Origin: Ulota crispa
Lineage: Eukaryota > Streptophyta > Bryopsida > Orthotrichales > Orthotrichaceae
DNA: 64,000 nt
NCBI GenBank assembly: GCA_963920765.1
Contig: OY987249.1
Location: 6,492,188 to 6,556,187 of the forward strand
Direction: 5' to 3'
Shown here: piece after piece, positions 51,376-62,407 of the stretch
How the letters are laid out: the number at the start of each line of letters is the position of its first letter
Position numbering within the stretch: the stretch's first letter is position 1
Made by a program: the position numbers and the translations under genes
Notes under the pieces: model-generated
What the model saw: the letters and a program-made list of their open reading frames with translations, nothing else
Told to the model about the DNA's origin: nothing
The model's database searches: none

Positions 51376-54300
51376 TCACGAAGGGCGTGTATTACTCAAC
51401 TGCAAACGATCCTTGTACATGGAAACCCACCGGACGACCTGTTCTGTTTCAGCTTGAAACTGTGTAGGGCCAGACTCCTTACTAATCCGAACAAAGGGAA
51501 TCCCCAGAGCATCCACAGCTTCCTCCACCATTTGCTTAACAACCCCAGCTCCTTTGCCTCTTCCCGAATAGGGCCGCAGGACGGTGCTGCTTTCCTCCTT
51601 GCCGCCAGTGACAAGTATTAATCTCGATGCAACTACTGGACATTCTGCAGCCCGCTCAGCAATTTCTTCTAGCCAATGCAAAAGGGCGAGTTGTGAGGCT
51701 CCTTTCGAGAGAATGCGTAGATCCAGTGACCATGCTTCTTCGTTGTACTGTGGACGTGAGTAATCCTCCAGGAGTTCCCGAGCTTCCAAGAACACCAACT
51801 TTGCACGCAGACGCAAGCGTCGTGCCCACAGTGCATGAATCAGTGCATTATAGAAGGAGACGTTTGTCGCCAAATCCTTCATCGATGCATAATGTCTAAA
51901 GAAGCTTGATGACTCTTCCACAATAGGATCAGCTTCCAAATAGGCGGTGCCACCGGTTTGTGATGGCGAGAGCTCCGGTCTGACAGCTTCGTTTGCTGGT
52001 GGCACAAACACTAACCGGTAGGCTACTTGGCAGGGCTCAAATTGGCTGCATTCCAGTGCCTTGGCCAATGGCGCAAACGATGCATCATCTTGTTCTCCAC
52101 ATGCGGAAATCAATGTTCCATACGCAGCTACATCAGGTTCGACTCCTTGCCTTCCCATTTCTTCCAAGACTGCTGCTGCATAAGAGTACCATCGGCCTTT
52201 GATGTACAGATGAAGCATTGCCCCATAAAGAGCATTTGTGACTGCCCCCCTCGAAGCTGCCAAGCATATCTAAAGAACACAAGAAGGCTCAAATCAGAAT
52301 CAATTAAATGGCGATAAGATTATAAAACTTGCAACAACGACGATTCGTCCCTCGGAGCCTTAAGTCATTGAAAACAGCCTTGTTTTTTGGTCATTCAAAG
52401 CGACATGAAGTTGAAGAGAGAAGAAGCAAAGGGTATGTTTCGAACTGATGATATTTATACCTCGTGGCCGTACTTAGTCCACCCACGCATTGCGCATGCG
52501 TGGATCATGGTGGAGAATGTGTGAGCAGTTGGCTCTAGTCGATCATTCAACATTCTTTGGTAGAGCTCATCAGCTTTTTCGTAACGACCAGCTTGAACAA
52601 CAGCGCTTATCAGAGATGTGTAGGTAACGATGTTTGGACGGTACCGGACCTCCATGAGGTCTACATAAAATTGCACAGCCTCCTCATGTCGGCCTGCCTT
52701 GCCGGTGGCATCGATTATAATATTAAAGGCTATCAATGACGGCTTCATAATCTGTCCAGCACAACAAAAATGGTCAATTAAAGCTCTTCCACCTCCAAAG
52801 TAACCTAATTATAAAGAAAATCACAAGAATATTACACGTACTAACCATTTTCCCTGCAAGTTGAGCCTAAAAGAAACAACTGGGTTGCATTTGTCACTGT
52901 AGAATTCCGATATGAAGATAGCGCAGTACTTACGAGCTTGTATTCTCGAAACACACTTAGCGCTTGATCAATTTTACCAGCCCGACAATATGAAAGCAGC
53001 AAAGCATCGAAGGCACCACTCTTGATCTCCACCCCGGCCTCTCGCATTTGCTGAAAGAGGCTCTCTACGGCGTCGAATTCTCCTCTCCTTGCATGAAGGT
53101 GCATCACTTTCACCCAAACCTGGGCATCACCCAAGCAAAAGAGAACAATTACCAAAAAGGCTCCCCATCGCAAAATCCTAGCTGCCGTCCCCACTACTTG
53201 TGCTGACGTTGCAATACAACTACAAAAGAATGTGAGGCTTGACTCGAATTGCTTTCATTTCCTGATCACTAATGCTCATTCCAACTTTCTTTGTTAAGGA
53301 AACTGCATAGGCTAAAATGTGTAAGTGCTCCCAAATACATGAAAAGGATCTCTAAAATACATGAAGTTCCATCGAAGTGTAAAGAACATCAAACAGTTGT
53401 CCAGCAGTGGCACGGAGAGGCAATCAAGACAGGTTATGTGAGGGTGGAATCCTAAGAGTTATACCTTTGTATCAACACTGTAATTAGCTGATATCATGTC
53501 TTGAAAGAGGAGATCCGCATCCTCCACCAGGTTAGCCGTCCAACATGCTGTCATAAGATCCGACAATGTTTTGTATGCCACCATGAAATTACTGGCACGT
53601 ACTCCTTGTAAAATTTGCATTGCTTTCTCCAGTTGAGGCTTGTCTCCAGACAAGTAAGCAGCAATTACCTGCGTCAGAAGCAGGCAGATAACAATGTGTA
53701 GGTTAACGATTGTGCAACCGATAAGTACTGACACATCCAGAGTCCTGGTGCCGTTCACGTAAAATTATAATTGCCCAACACCTTTTCATCCTAAATCTAC
53801 GCAGTAAAGCAGAATGGATTTGACAGCCTCTACAAATGCCTTACACCCTGTCGAGCACAATCCTAACACTTATTTGGAAAAGTAATTGTCGCGTTAAGGA
53901 AAAACATACGTATTCTCAAGATAATTATTAATGACCAGTTAGACTTTGCTGCCATGTTATCTGAATCCAAGGCTTGGGAGTTAACATCACATGTACATTT
54001 ACATTGTAAACCAGCAACATCAGTAAACTTCAGATTAATGGAAAATACCGGTAAGCATATCAAAACAGAATTCCCTGGTTCAACTTTTTTTAGTGGTGTC
54101 AATACCAATGTTACCACAACGAACCCTTGCCACAACTACTACCAGAGATCTGACCTATATACTGGATCGAATTATACACGTGAGGTGCTTACCCTTTCAT
54201 GAGTAGCATTGTTCGGTTTGACTCCATATCTATCCATTTGCATCAACACCTGCGAGGCTAGGTGGACAAGCCCTTTACTTCCATAGCCTCTTATAAGTGT

Positions 54301-55520
54301 GTTGAAAAGATGAGCATCAGGATCTACTCCCAGGCCTCTCATCTCTGAGACAAGTATCTCAACCTCTGCCTCCCTCCCATTCTTAGCCAGCACTGTTCCA
54401 ATTGTCGTAAACGCCTTGAGCAACTTCAATTTCTCCTCCCTGCGAACATTTTTACATAGCAGGATTATTTACATGCAGCAGCAATTAGATAGACATTTCC
54501 AAGACTAGTAATTGTCACAAACTTCCTCTAAAAGAATTAGGAATTTTACTTGAAAATGGTATCGACGACTCACTCATCAGCCTCTTCACACGAGGGAACT
54601 AGGATGTTCTTCGTTTTTAGAAAGTTAAAAACGAGAAGAGATAGTTTCCAATCAACATCTCCTGTCTGTGCCACAACCTTGTTCCAGTCTTCCGGTGAAA
54701 ATACTCCTGCCCACGGTGCTACAGTTCTCTCAACATCCTCGCCCCTGCGTAATGCCGCAACAATCTCCACGAGCTCAGGTCTTCCCCCCAAAGCGGCTCG
54801 TTTACTTATGACTGGACTCGTTTGTCTGCGCTCATTCTGTTTATCCAGTGTCTCTCATATCAGTCATGGAACCAAGAACCTTGAATAAGCTCAGTCGATG
54901 TCAATCAAATTGATCTCCAGGAAAATCAAGATTATCAGACGAGATTTATTGAAACCAGAAAAAAACTATTGAAAACCTGAGTAAAATGAAGTCACTGCTC
55001 TAACCAGAAACTCTAGGCTAAACATTCGGCATTTAGAATCCACGAAACATGGAAAAAGAATTTAATCGGATACTTCCTGAACCTTAGCGCCAGACTATGG
55101 CAAAGTTGCAGTAGGAGTTTCTACAGCGCTCTAATCCAGCCCTAATTACACGAAAAAGGAACCGGATAAGAGGACATTAGAAAGAACTCATACCATCGCG
55201 CAATGGATTGTATAAAAACTATTTTTCAAATCAGAACAAATCAAGGAATCCAGAGATGCGTTTCTCACCTTGTCATTAGCCACCACAGAAATATCTTCCA
55301 CGAGAGCTCCAACTACCGCCGCCCTGGCAGCGACAATGCAGAACGAGGGAGACAAGGAGGAGCTCAAGGGAAACCGTCTTGAAAAGAACACAGCAGCACG
55401 CGATTGGCTAACACCTCCAGCTGATGAGGTGCTGCTGCTGCTACTCACAGAACTTCTACATCGCGAATTAGCAACTGCCTTATTATTGACGAGCCCCGGA
55501 GGAGCTCGTGACAGTAGCAT
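51376..55520 (-). CDS. Plastid-type PPR-SMR protein
   Basis: Eight coding exons on the minus strand: 55,520-55,269, 54,836-54,574, 54,439-54,193, 53,668-53,465, 53,119-52,934, 52,866-52,846 (21-bp microexon), 52,751-52,461 and 52,269-51,376. All have GT-AG borders and matching phases, giving 785 aa. Residues 1-60 are rich in Ser, Ala and Arg with few acidic residues, like a chloroplast transit peptide. P-type PPR motifs run through about 180-560, for example AEVEILVSEMRGLGVDPDAHLFNTLIRGYG and NIVTYTSLISAVVQAGRYEKADELYQRM (split here only for reference). A C-terminal SMR-like domain covers about 668-750 (WSLDLRILSKGAS; SGRGKGAG). PPR-SMR proteins bind organelle RNA or DNA and act in plastid gene expression or signalling. 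The usual LDxH motif reads LDLR here. The match to pTAC2/GUN1/SVR7-type proteins is by architecture only. Confidence 0.87.
52846..52866 (-). other. Predicted 21-bp microexon of the PPR-SMR gene
   Basis: It encodes AQLAGKM, is phase 0 at both ends, and is preceded by a U-rich tract ending CTTTTAG and followed by GTTAGT. The intron before it is only 67 bp. Because exon 5 and exon 7 (52,751-52,461) would also join in frame, the microexon could be skipped without frameshift. Confidence 0.65.
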
Positions 55521-55595
55521 TTAAAAAAATAGTGCAATGTCGCCAATAAAAACTTCTCAATCGTCTCACAATTTCACGACAGTCAAGCTCAGTCT

Positions 55596-55602
55596 TCTTA
55601 TA
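55596..55602 (-). promoter_or_regulatory. Possible TATA element of the PPR-SMR gene
   Basis: Minus-strand TATAAGA 76-82 bases before the start codon. Weak match; the distance would leave a leader of about 45-50 bases. Confidence 0.35.
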
Positions 55603-55927
55603 CCAACAAGCTCGACCCTCAAAACTCGAACGCGTGCTTCACTTCATAGAATACTCCCTGCTCAATCACAGAAATCAGCATCAATTAGACAGAGCTCGAA
55701 ACAGCAACACTAGGGCTTTGCAGCCTGGTTACTTTTTACCTGGAATTATTCAACAGGAAACATGTTTTCAGCTGAAAGTATGTCTACATATCCACCATCT
55801 CCTCTGCTCACAACACACTGTCTGATCTCACACTTTCTTCTCTCCTTTCTCAAAACCCTAGTTATGGCAGCAGAGCAGAGCATCGACCAGGCTACTTAGC
55901 TAGCTAGTTTGTTTGAGGAGTCCGAAG

Positions 55928-56116
55928 ATGAGTATAGTTTTGAAGAAGAAGACAGAGGTCATGTGCAAGGGCCTACTGTTTATTGCAAAAGGATTCACCA
56001 GACTATTTCAAGCTTCAACAGCCACTCCGATGTGCGGATTGAGACTATGCCGGGTATACAAAATCTTCGGCGTGTGGATACAGACAGCACTGGATATAGC
56101 ATCGTCCGTTTTTTAA
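55928..56116 (+). CDS. Small ORF of 62 codons, unrecognised
   Basis: ATG at 55,928, stop ending at 56,116. The N-terminus is MSIVLKKKTEVMCKGLL, basic then hydrophobic, with three further cysteine/arginine clusters; no known domain is recognised. About 75 bases upstream stands a pyrimidine-rich tract with AAAACCCTAG (telo-box-like, 55,852-55,861), a common feature of plant promoters and leaders, divergent from the PPR gene. An overlapping frame (55,909-56,124) encodes an acidic peptide, so coding status is uncertain. It could equally be part of a non-coding divergent transcript. Confidence 0.3.
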   Translation: MSIVLKKKTEVMCKGLLFIAKGFTRLFQASTATPMCGLRLCRVYKIFGVWIQTALDIASSVF

Positions 56117-57816
56117 GCACATAAACCTAAACCTCTCTAATTGCACACTCTATATCAGCAAAATTTTGTAATAGCATGAAGATCCGTTGAACGTGCGTTT
56201 GCGGTTCAAAGTTCCCCATATTTTACCTATTACAACCTCTCACATGCTAACATGATAGAGGAAATTTTGTAAAAAAGGGTTGAGGTTTAGAGGCTAGAAG
56301 GTTTCAAACTATTATCTCTTATGTCAACGTTCCAGATTATTCTCTCACTCCCATATTGTCACTGGAATTATCTTCTCAAGATAGTGCAAATAGGGAGGAT
56401 TGAGTGTAGCAGGAAACTATTTCAAAACTAGGAAGACACGTAAAGATTTGAAGGATTAATTATAGACCGTAACCCTAAGTTAGAAGCAACTAATGACCAT
56501 TCAGACTACTTTGTACCTTCTGTAAGCAACATTATAGACCACGAAAAGACCCCAGGCTTGCACAGCAATTAAATGAGATAACGAGAACAAATTGCAGTGA
56601 CTGTATATACCCTAAACCCTAGATTCTGAACCAGTAAGAAAACTACATTTTGAAGGAAAATTTTGCGACCAATTCCACCAATTCCAAGCCCCCTAGCCTC
56701 TCTAACATCCAAATCCCGGCTTTGGACCTATAGGGAAACCATGTTTAAATAAAATCACAACGCTAGAACTCCTTGAAGACAAGCAACCAAAGCAAAACGC
56801 TCCAACTATAAAGCTGGGAGTGATCAAGAAGAATTGTTATATAATGATGACTTTCTATCAGTCACTACATCCCTGCATTTCCGAAAACCTAAAATCCATT
56901 TTCTTCATTGACTAGTCCAAAGAGTACATGTGAATCCACTACTCTAATCACTACACAAACAACTCCTACCAGAATAATAAGCAGCTGCCTTAATAGCAGG
57001 TGCCTTTAGTCCAAATTGAAATGTAAAAATATTCATACATCTCTTTCAGGCAGCACTTGTCCTACAAACCTGAGTATTATCTGCAAACCTTGATATTGAA
57101 AATATTGAAAATAGTACGTAATTGTCGCATTAGAATCAGGCAATATGGTGCCACTACTACATCACAAGCGTAAACATTCAAAATCAACAAAACTCCAAAA
57201 TGTCGAACTATCAAACGCCATTTTTCACTCATTGAAAACCTCCATAACCCAATTGACAATTATATATAATCACAAAGTCTACTACAATTCTCCATGACAA
57301 AAGAAAATTGAGGACCGATATTGCTATTAATTAACACATGTCGCAATTTCGTTTGGCACCAAAACTGTCTACGATTTTTTATCTGTAACTTAGTCGAAAC
57401 AATGTGTGGGAATAGCGAACATTTTCATGCGCTAGAATTGGAAAAGAAACGCTATTGAACTAGACAAATGGAAACCGGCTGTTTGCACGAACTCTCGCTT
57501 CTTAGAGCTGCAGAACGATGTAAAAATAACCATGAAGAGAGGTAAATAAAATACACACACCGGTTAAGAATTTGCAATAAACCAAAGCTGTAGTTGTCGC
57601 AACAGAAAGCGCAAAATAACTCCAAACTCCACGAAGGGGGATTTGAAACCAGGAAGGGGAACCTTGAAAGAATCTCTGCAAGACCGAGGGAGGGAACGAA
57701 GGCAGAGAGATTGGAGATTTGGAGGGAGAGCGTGTTTTGCACGAGGAGCTCTTATTGGCCGAGCGAGTTGTCACAGCTTGAGAGACGAGAACCCAATCCG
57801 GAATGAGAGACCGAAT
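56117..57816. other. Intergenic DNA, no gene supported
   Basis: Moderately AT-rich. A minus-strand frame at 57,502-57,774 has a Ser-rich start and a hydrophobic stretch but no ATG. No repeat border recognised. Confidence 0.35.
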
Positions 57817-58313
57817 GTGGATGAGGGCGGAGGTGGATGAGGGTTGATGTGGATGAGGGTTAGTGTGGATGAAGGAGGACTTGGATGAAGGTTAGATTGG
57901 ATGAGGGTTGGGATGGATGAGGATGGAGGTGGATGAAGGTTGGATTCGATGAGGGTTGGGATGCATGAGGGTGGAGGCAGATGAAGGTGGACGTGGATGA
58001 AGGTTAGATTGGATGAGGATTGGGATGGATGAGAGTGGAGGTGGATGAAGGCTAGATTGGATGAGGGTTAGAATGGATGAGGGTTAGAATGGATGAAGGT
58101 GAAGGTGGATGGGAGTGAAGGTGGATGAGGGTGGAGATGGATGAGGGTTGATGTGGATGAGGGTTGATGTGGATGAGGGTTGATGTGGATGAGGGTTATG
58201 TGGATGAAGGTTGACGTAGATAAGGGTTATGTGGATGAAGGTTGACGTAGATAAGGGTTGATGTAGATGAGGGTTGATGTAGATGAGAGTTGATGTAGAT
58301 GAGGGTTGATGTA
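57817..58313 (+). repeat. Minisatellite of GTGGATGAGGGTTGAT-like units
   Basis: About 30 degenerate units of 12-17 bp over 500 bp. Higher-order duplications are visible near the right end (for example two copies of a 33-bp block with 'gttgacgtagataagggtt' near 58,207-58,260). The repetitive His/Pro/Ser/Thr frame on the minus strand is a by-product. Confidence 0.92.
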
Positions 58314-58369
58314 GGAGTTGGAAAATAGAATTGATGTTCCAAGAAGTTTTTGCAAGGAGCATTGGAATT

Positions 58370-59260
58370 TTATCCCCTAAATACCCAAGGCATTAGATTT
58401 TGGTGTTCAAAAACCTTCATGTTACTTTGAAACCCTATTGAGGGCACATACTTTGTTGTTTTAAGTTTTTTTTTTGAAAAAGTTGCTCACTAAAGTTAGC
58501 TTCACCATTCAAATTTCATTTCCTCCATATCTTATTTCAATTGTTTTTTGGTGGAAGATTAACCGCAAGCATACATTTTGTGTCATGAATACAGTCACAA
58601 AGCATATGAGAAGTCACCACATTGAAAAGACAGACATCAAGTTGAGCAAAAGGTGAAGATATCCCTTGGGCACTCCCTTGGGCAATAAGGTCCTTTTTAC
58701 TAAAATTATGACATTTAACAAAATCTAAAAATGCTTTTGAACTAATTTCACTTGGAATGTCTTGGTTAAAAAAATTAGAATTCATTCGCCATTGAATTTT
58801 TTTTCATTCATAATGATTTTCGGTCAATAATTGAAGCGAAAAAAATTCTTTGTATCAGATGGTTGCACTTTGACAATTGTGTTGCAGGCTCATTTGTGAA
58901 AATGTGTTCATGGATTTGGAAGGGGGGCCATTAGTTTGAACTAACAACAATAAACACTAAAGCATCCTAGGTGGTTGTTTCCCAATTTTGTATCCAAAAG
59001 TTACCAATTTACATTAGAAGTTTCAAGAAGCTCCAAAAAAAGCAAAGAATTCTATACTTATCATCATTCAATCACGTATATCTTAAGATCTACATGGCCA
59101 TTTTGGATTTTTTTGGGTAGCACCATCTAGAAGCCTTGAAGTTCAAGATTCAATGGTTACAATTTTGTTTTGATGTTTAATGATCAACTTACAAGGACAG
59201 TTCAAAAACTTCAAAACTACTTTCCGAAAACAAGAAAAACCTTGGGTGTTTAGGGGTTAA
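58370..59260. mobile_element. TTAA-type MITE, subfamily F (891 bp)
   Basis: Left TTAT-CCCCTAAATACCCAAGG, right CCTTGGGTGTTTAGGGG-TTAA: a 16-17 bp near-perfect TIR, with one TTAA mutated to TTAT. The interior is AT-rich, without coding potential, and unlike subfamilies A-E. Confidence 0.75.
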
Positions 59261-59454
59261 GGATTTGAATTTTTCAAAGTCAAAAAACAATACCATGATC
59301 AATTCCAATACATCATGGAAGTTTGCCCTAAATAAGGCATGTTTTTTGAACTACCCATTGGGCGGTGAGGTGATACTATTTATCCACATTCTACCCATCG
59401 TTGATGGGCAAAATACCAACAGGCAAAATACCAACAGGATTCAATTGCCTTCTA

Positions 59455-59577
59455 GGGTATGTTCACACTTGGTGTTAGGAGGGGTATTAGCAATATGAAT
59501 GTAATCGAAAGGTGTGTCCAAATACATCAAATTTTTCTTTGCTACTACCCCTCTTAACACCAAGTGTGAACATACCC
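59455..59577. mobile_element. 123-bp MITE with long TIR GGGTATGTTCACACTTGG
   Basis: The arms at 59,455-59,487 and 59,545-59,577 are inverted copies over about 33 bp, with a single-base difference in the run TGTTAGGAGG/TGTTAAGAGG. TA stands directly outside each end. The TIR start resembles the Harbinger-like element at 29.6 kb (GGG..CTTCACAC), which leaves the superfamily open. Confidence 0.75.
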
Positions 59578-60004
59578 TAAGCCTCGTTCATAGCCTACGC
59601 AGTTTCAATTCTTAACAGAACTACTACGCACTGTTCCCAAATGTAGCTAAACTTAGCTGAACTTCCACCAAAAATCTTCTACAGCTACAAACTATAAAAA
59701 AAACCAGTGTCAAACTGGAAGTTTTAGCACAGTCAGCAGTAACTTCTTTTTAGCAACTTGAGCTAATTACGAAAACCACTGCTGAAGCTTAAACCGAGAA
59801 CTCTACTAAACAACCATACTAATTTCGTCAACATAATCCTTATAACCAATTCTATAACGTCTAGAACGCCAAGTGTTTCCCACCAAGCGAAAAGACATGC
59901 CCATGCGTGTCCATTCCAGTCTTTGCAGACCAATTTCAAAACAAACTTTGCAAGAAAGTCCCACCAGGGATGCCGGTATCGACCCTTGCTAAAAACCTAT
60001 TAAA
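59578..60004. other. Intergenic DNA
   Basis: No gene or element recognised. Confidence 0.3.
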
Positions 60005-60297
60005 CTGCATGGATGAGATTGAAATATACCTTAACTATAGTACTGTACAATACCATAGTGCAAAACTTGGAATAGTTTCCCAATTTTTAACTGCACTAAA
60101 GTAAGAACTAAATATTCTACAAAACCTCAAAATCGATCAACACCGTTTCTAGCAATAGCTTGATGTGCAACTCCTAACGAGTAAACAAAACATGTGGTTG
60201 CAGTGAAGTACCATTACCTGCAATGGACCAGCCAGTTACAAAACTACAACGCAACTGCAACCCATGTTCACGCCCCTTGTGAGCATCAAGTGAAAGG
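60005..60297 (-). repeat. Permuted copy of the AAA-ATPase downstream segment
   Basis: On the minus strand, segment B' (60,297-60,173) precedes segment A' (60,172-60,005), the opposite order to 48,872-49,168. Similarity by eye is high in both halves. It lies 245 bp after the SRP9 stop codon, in the sense orientation of SRP9, as the original lies after the AAA gene. Confidence 0.8.
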
Positions 60298-60541
60298 ACA
60301 AGGCGTTTGTCGAGTTCAATTAAACTTCAGGAGTAAGAAAGAAGCTACGAAAGGCAGCCAACACCAAATTACACCAAAATAATTCAACGAAACGTGCCAA
60401 CCTCACAAAGGTTCTATGCTTAGAAACTGCCGCCAAGAATATTAAAGACATCGTTCTGCGTACTCGCCCAAAAAAGGAGGGAAATACACTATGTTCAACA
60501 TGATACAAAGTAGTACCAAACTACACCTAAGATGTATGACC

Positions 60542-62407
60542 TCATTGTCTGCGCCCCCTTCCTTTCTTTGAAGGCGGTGGTGCAACAGGCTCTTTTGGCA
60601 AGTCTTCTGGCACTTCGGCTGCGGTCATGGGCGAGGAGAAAACTTGAGATTTCATGCGCAACTCGTAGGTAATTTGGACAAAATCAAGGTTTTTATTAAA
60701 ATATGAATCATTGATGCTAGATATCACAGAGGCACACACACCGTGACGAGCAATGAAAGCGGAAGCGAAATTTTAAATTACTTGACAAAGTTTGAACTGA
60801 CAATAGCATGAAATTACAAGCATAAAATTCCTCAAATCAGAACTGCACTGAGCAAAACAGGTCAGAATGGATCAATGAAAACGCACCATCTGGTCCTCGA
60901 GCCATCATGCTAAAAAACGTGTTATTGAGCTTCTCCATCTTCCTTATATCCTGAGCTTGATCAGTCTTAAACTTCAGACACTGCAGGAAAAATAAAGACG
61001 AATTTATATCCTAAACTCAGAAAACCGTGCAAGGCCCAGCTCACGTAGTATGCAAAAATAAAAGAAACGTCCTTTCTTTTTCCCTCATTTCAAGCAACAA
61101 GGCCTACAAGAAGACACGTGCTTCTTCATTTCCATGGAATCTTTCATGTGCCACAGAGAATGCCCAAATAATAAAAGGACACAATTTTAATTGTCATTCC
61201 TCGTGTGATAACCACCTGCTCTAGTACAGTACAGCAATGGCATTGAGACGCATGGCTTTTCTTCTAGTATATCTCTGATGCCTTAAAGAAATAAAGCAAC
61301 AAGTACAGAAACGAAGCGAGAATGTGCAGGTCAAGGTTTAGAACTATACAGCGTCTCAACAGGCAAGCACATTGACTCCATCAGCCTAAACACAGGCGAT
61401 GTTATTCCCATATGACAGAGTTTGAGATCTACATGTGCAAACCAACGACCTTGAACCTACCAAGTTGGTTGTCACGACTGGTAATGCTCCTAAAACCCTA
61501 ACCCCTCTCAAGTGCTAGAGCTTGCCTCGAAAAAAATCACGTCACATCGACGTTTCACGTATTCGATCAATTAAGTAAGTGTTATATACGGAGAATAAAC
61601 TAGCGTTGAGCACAGTTTGCAAGGTTGGGACTACTACACGTCATGAAAGAAGACTCCCCTTGACGTCAACACTAAATAACAAAGAGGACTAATATTTGAA
61701 CTATGTGAACACCTAGCGACCCATCCAGAACTAGAAAGAAAAAAAATGCAGCTGATCAACTGATACAAGAGCATCAGATCAATCAACAGGCAGAAAACAC
61801 ATAATCTACAAAAAAGCAGAATAATAGATATATTTGATCTAAAACCCTAATGTCATATCTAGGGTTTCTCGATTGATCAATTCCGCCGAACCGAACAGAA
61901 CCAAAACTGTATGCAAAAATCTCTCAACAACGCCTCGAAAGCTGCAAAGGATTAGGGTAGTGAAATCCGACCAGGAACATAAGGATTCAAATTCGACCTG
62001 CCAAAATCCAGTTCTCGACCAAGTCTTAGCAAAAGCGTGATTGCAGGTGAGAGTTTAAGGTAGCGTACCACTTTATCGTCCGTGACTTTGAGAACGAGCT
62101 TGCCATCACAATGTCGGTATTTCATCACATACCGCGTCTGAATGACCAAGTTAAAAATCAAGGATCCGAGCTGGAATACAAAAAGATTCATACGAGAAAA
62201 CTCAAACCAAATAATCAATATACGATTAGTGGTATCAATACCCTAAACCATTCACAACCCAAAACCTAAATAAATGCAGACACAAACTCAGGAAAAAATG
62301 CAAGAATGAGCGCAAGAGAGTGGATAAGCGGATACGGCCACAGGATCCGAGCGGAAGAGCTTGATGGAGCTTTCCTGAAAGTCATCCCAATTCTCGATGT
62401 ACACCAT
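60542..62407 (-). CDS. SRP9: Signal recognition particle 9 kDa subunit (SRP9)
   Basis: Four coding exons on the minus strand: 62,407-62,336, 62,137-62,069, 60,980-60,887 and 60,642-60,542 (introns 198, 1,088 and 244 bp). The phases agree (0, 0, then a codon split 1+2). Product 111 aa. It starts MVYIENWDDF, continues RYVMKYRHCDGKLVLKVTDD and CLKFKTDQAQD, and ends KKGRGRRQ. This order and the basic C-terminal tail are characteristic of plant SRP9. SRP9 pairs with SRP14 on the Alu domain of SRP RNA and causes elongation arrest while the ribosome is carried to the ER. The 24-residue first exon and the tail exon are short and easy to miss. The long second intron contains several AAACCCTAA-like telo-box words. 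Nothing appears broken. Confidence 0.95.

Noticed and set aside
57502-57774. First exon of a minus-strand gene with a transit-like, then hydrophobic sequence
   Set aside because: The frame has no ATG (it opens with GTG), no further exon was found, and no family was recognised.
58084-58362. His/Pro/Ser/Thr-repeat protein on the minus strand
   Set aside because: It is a translation of the minisatellite and has no gene features around it.
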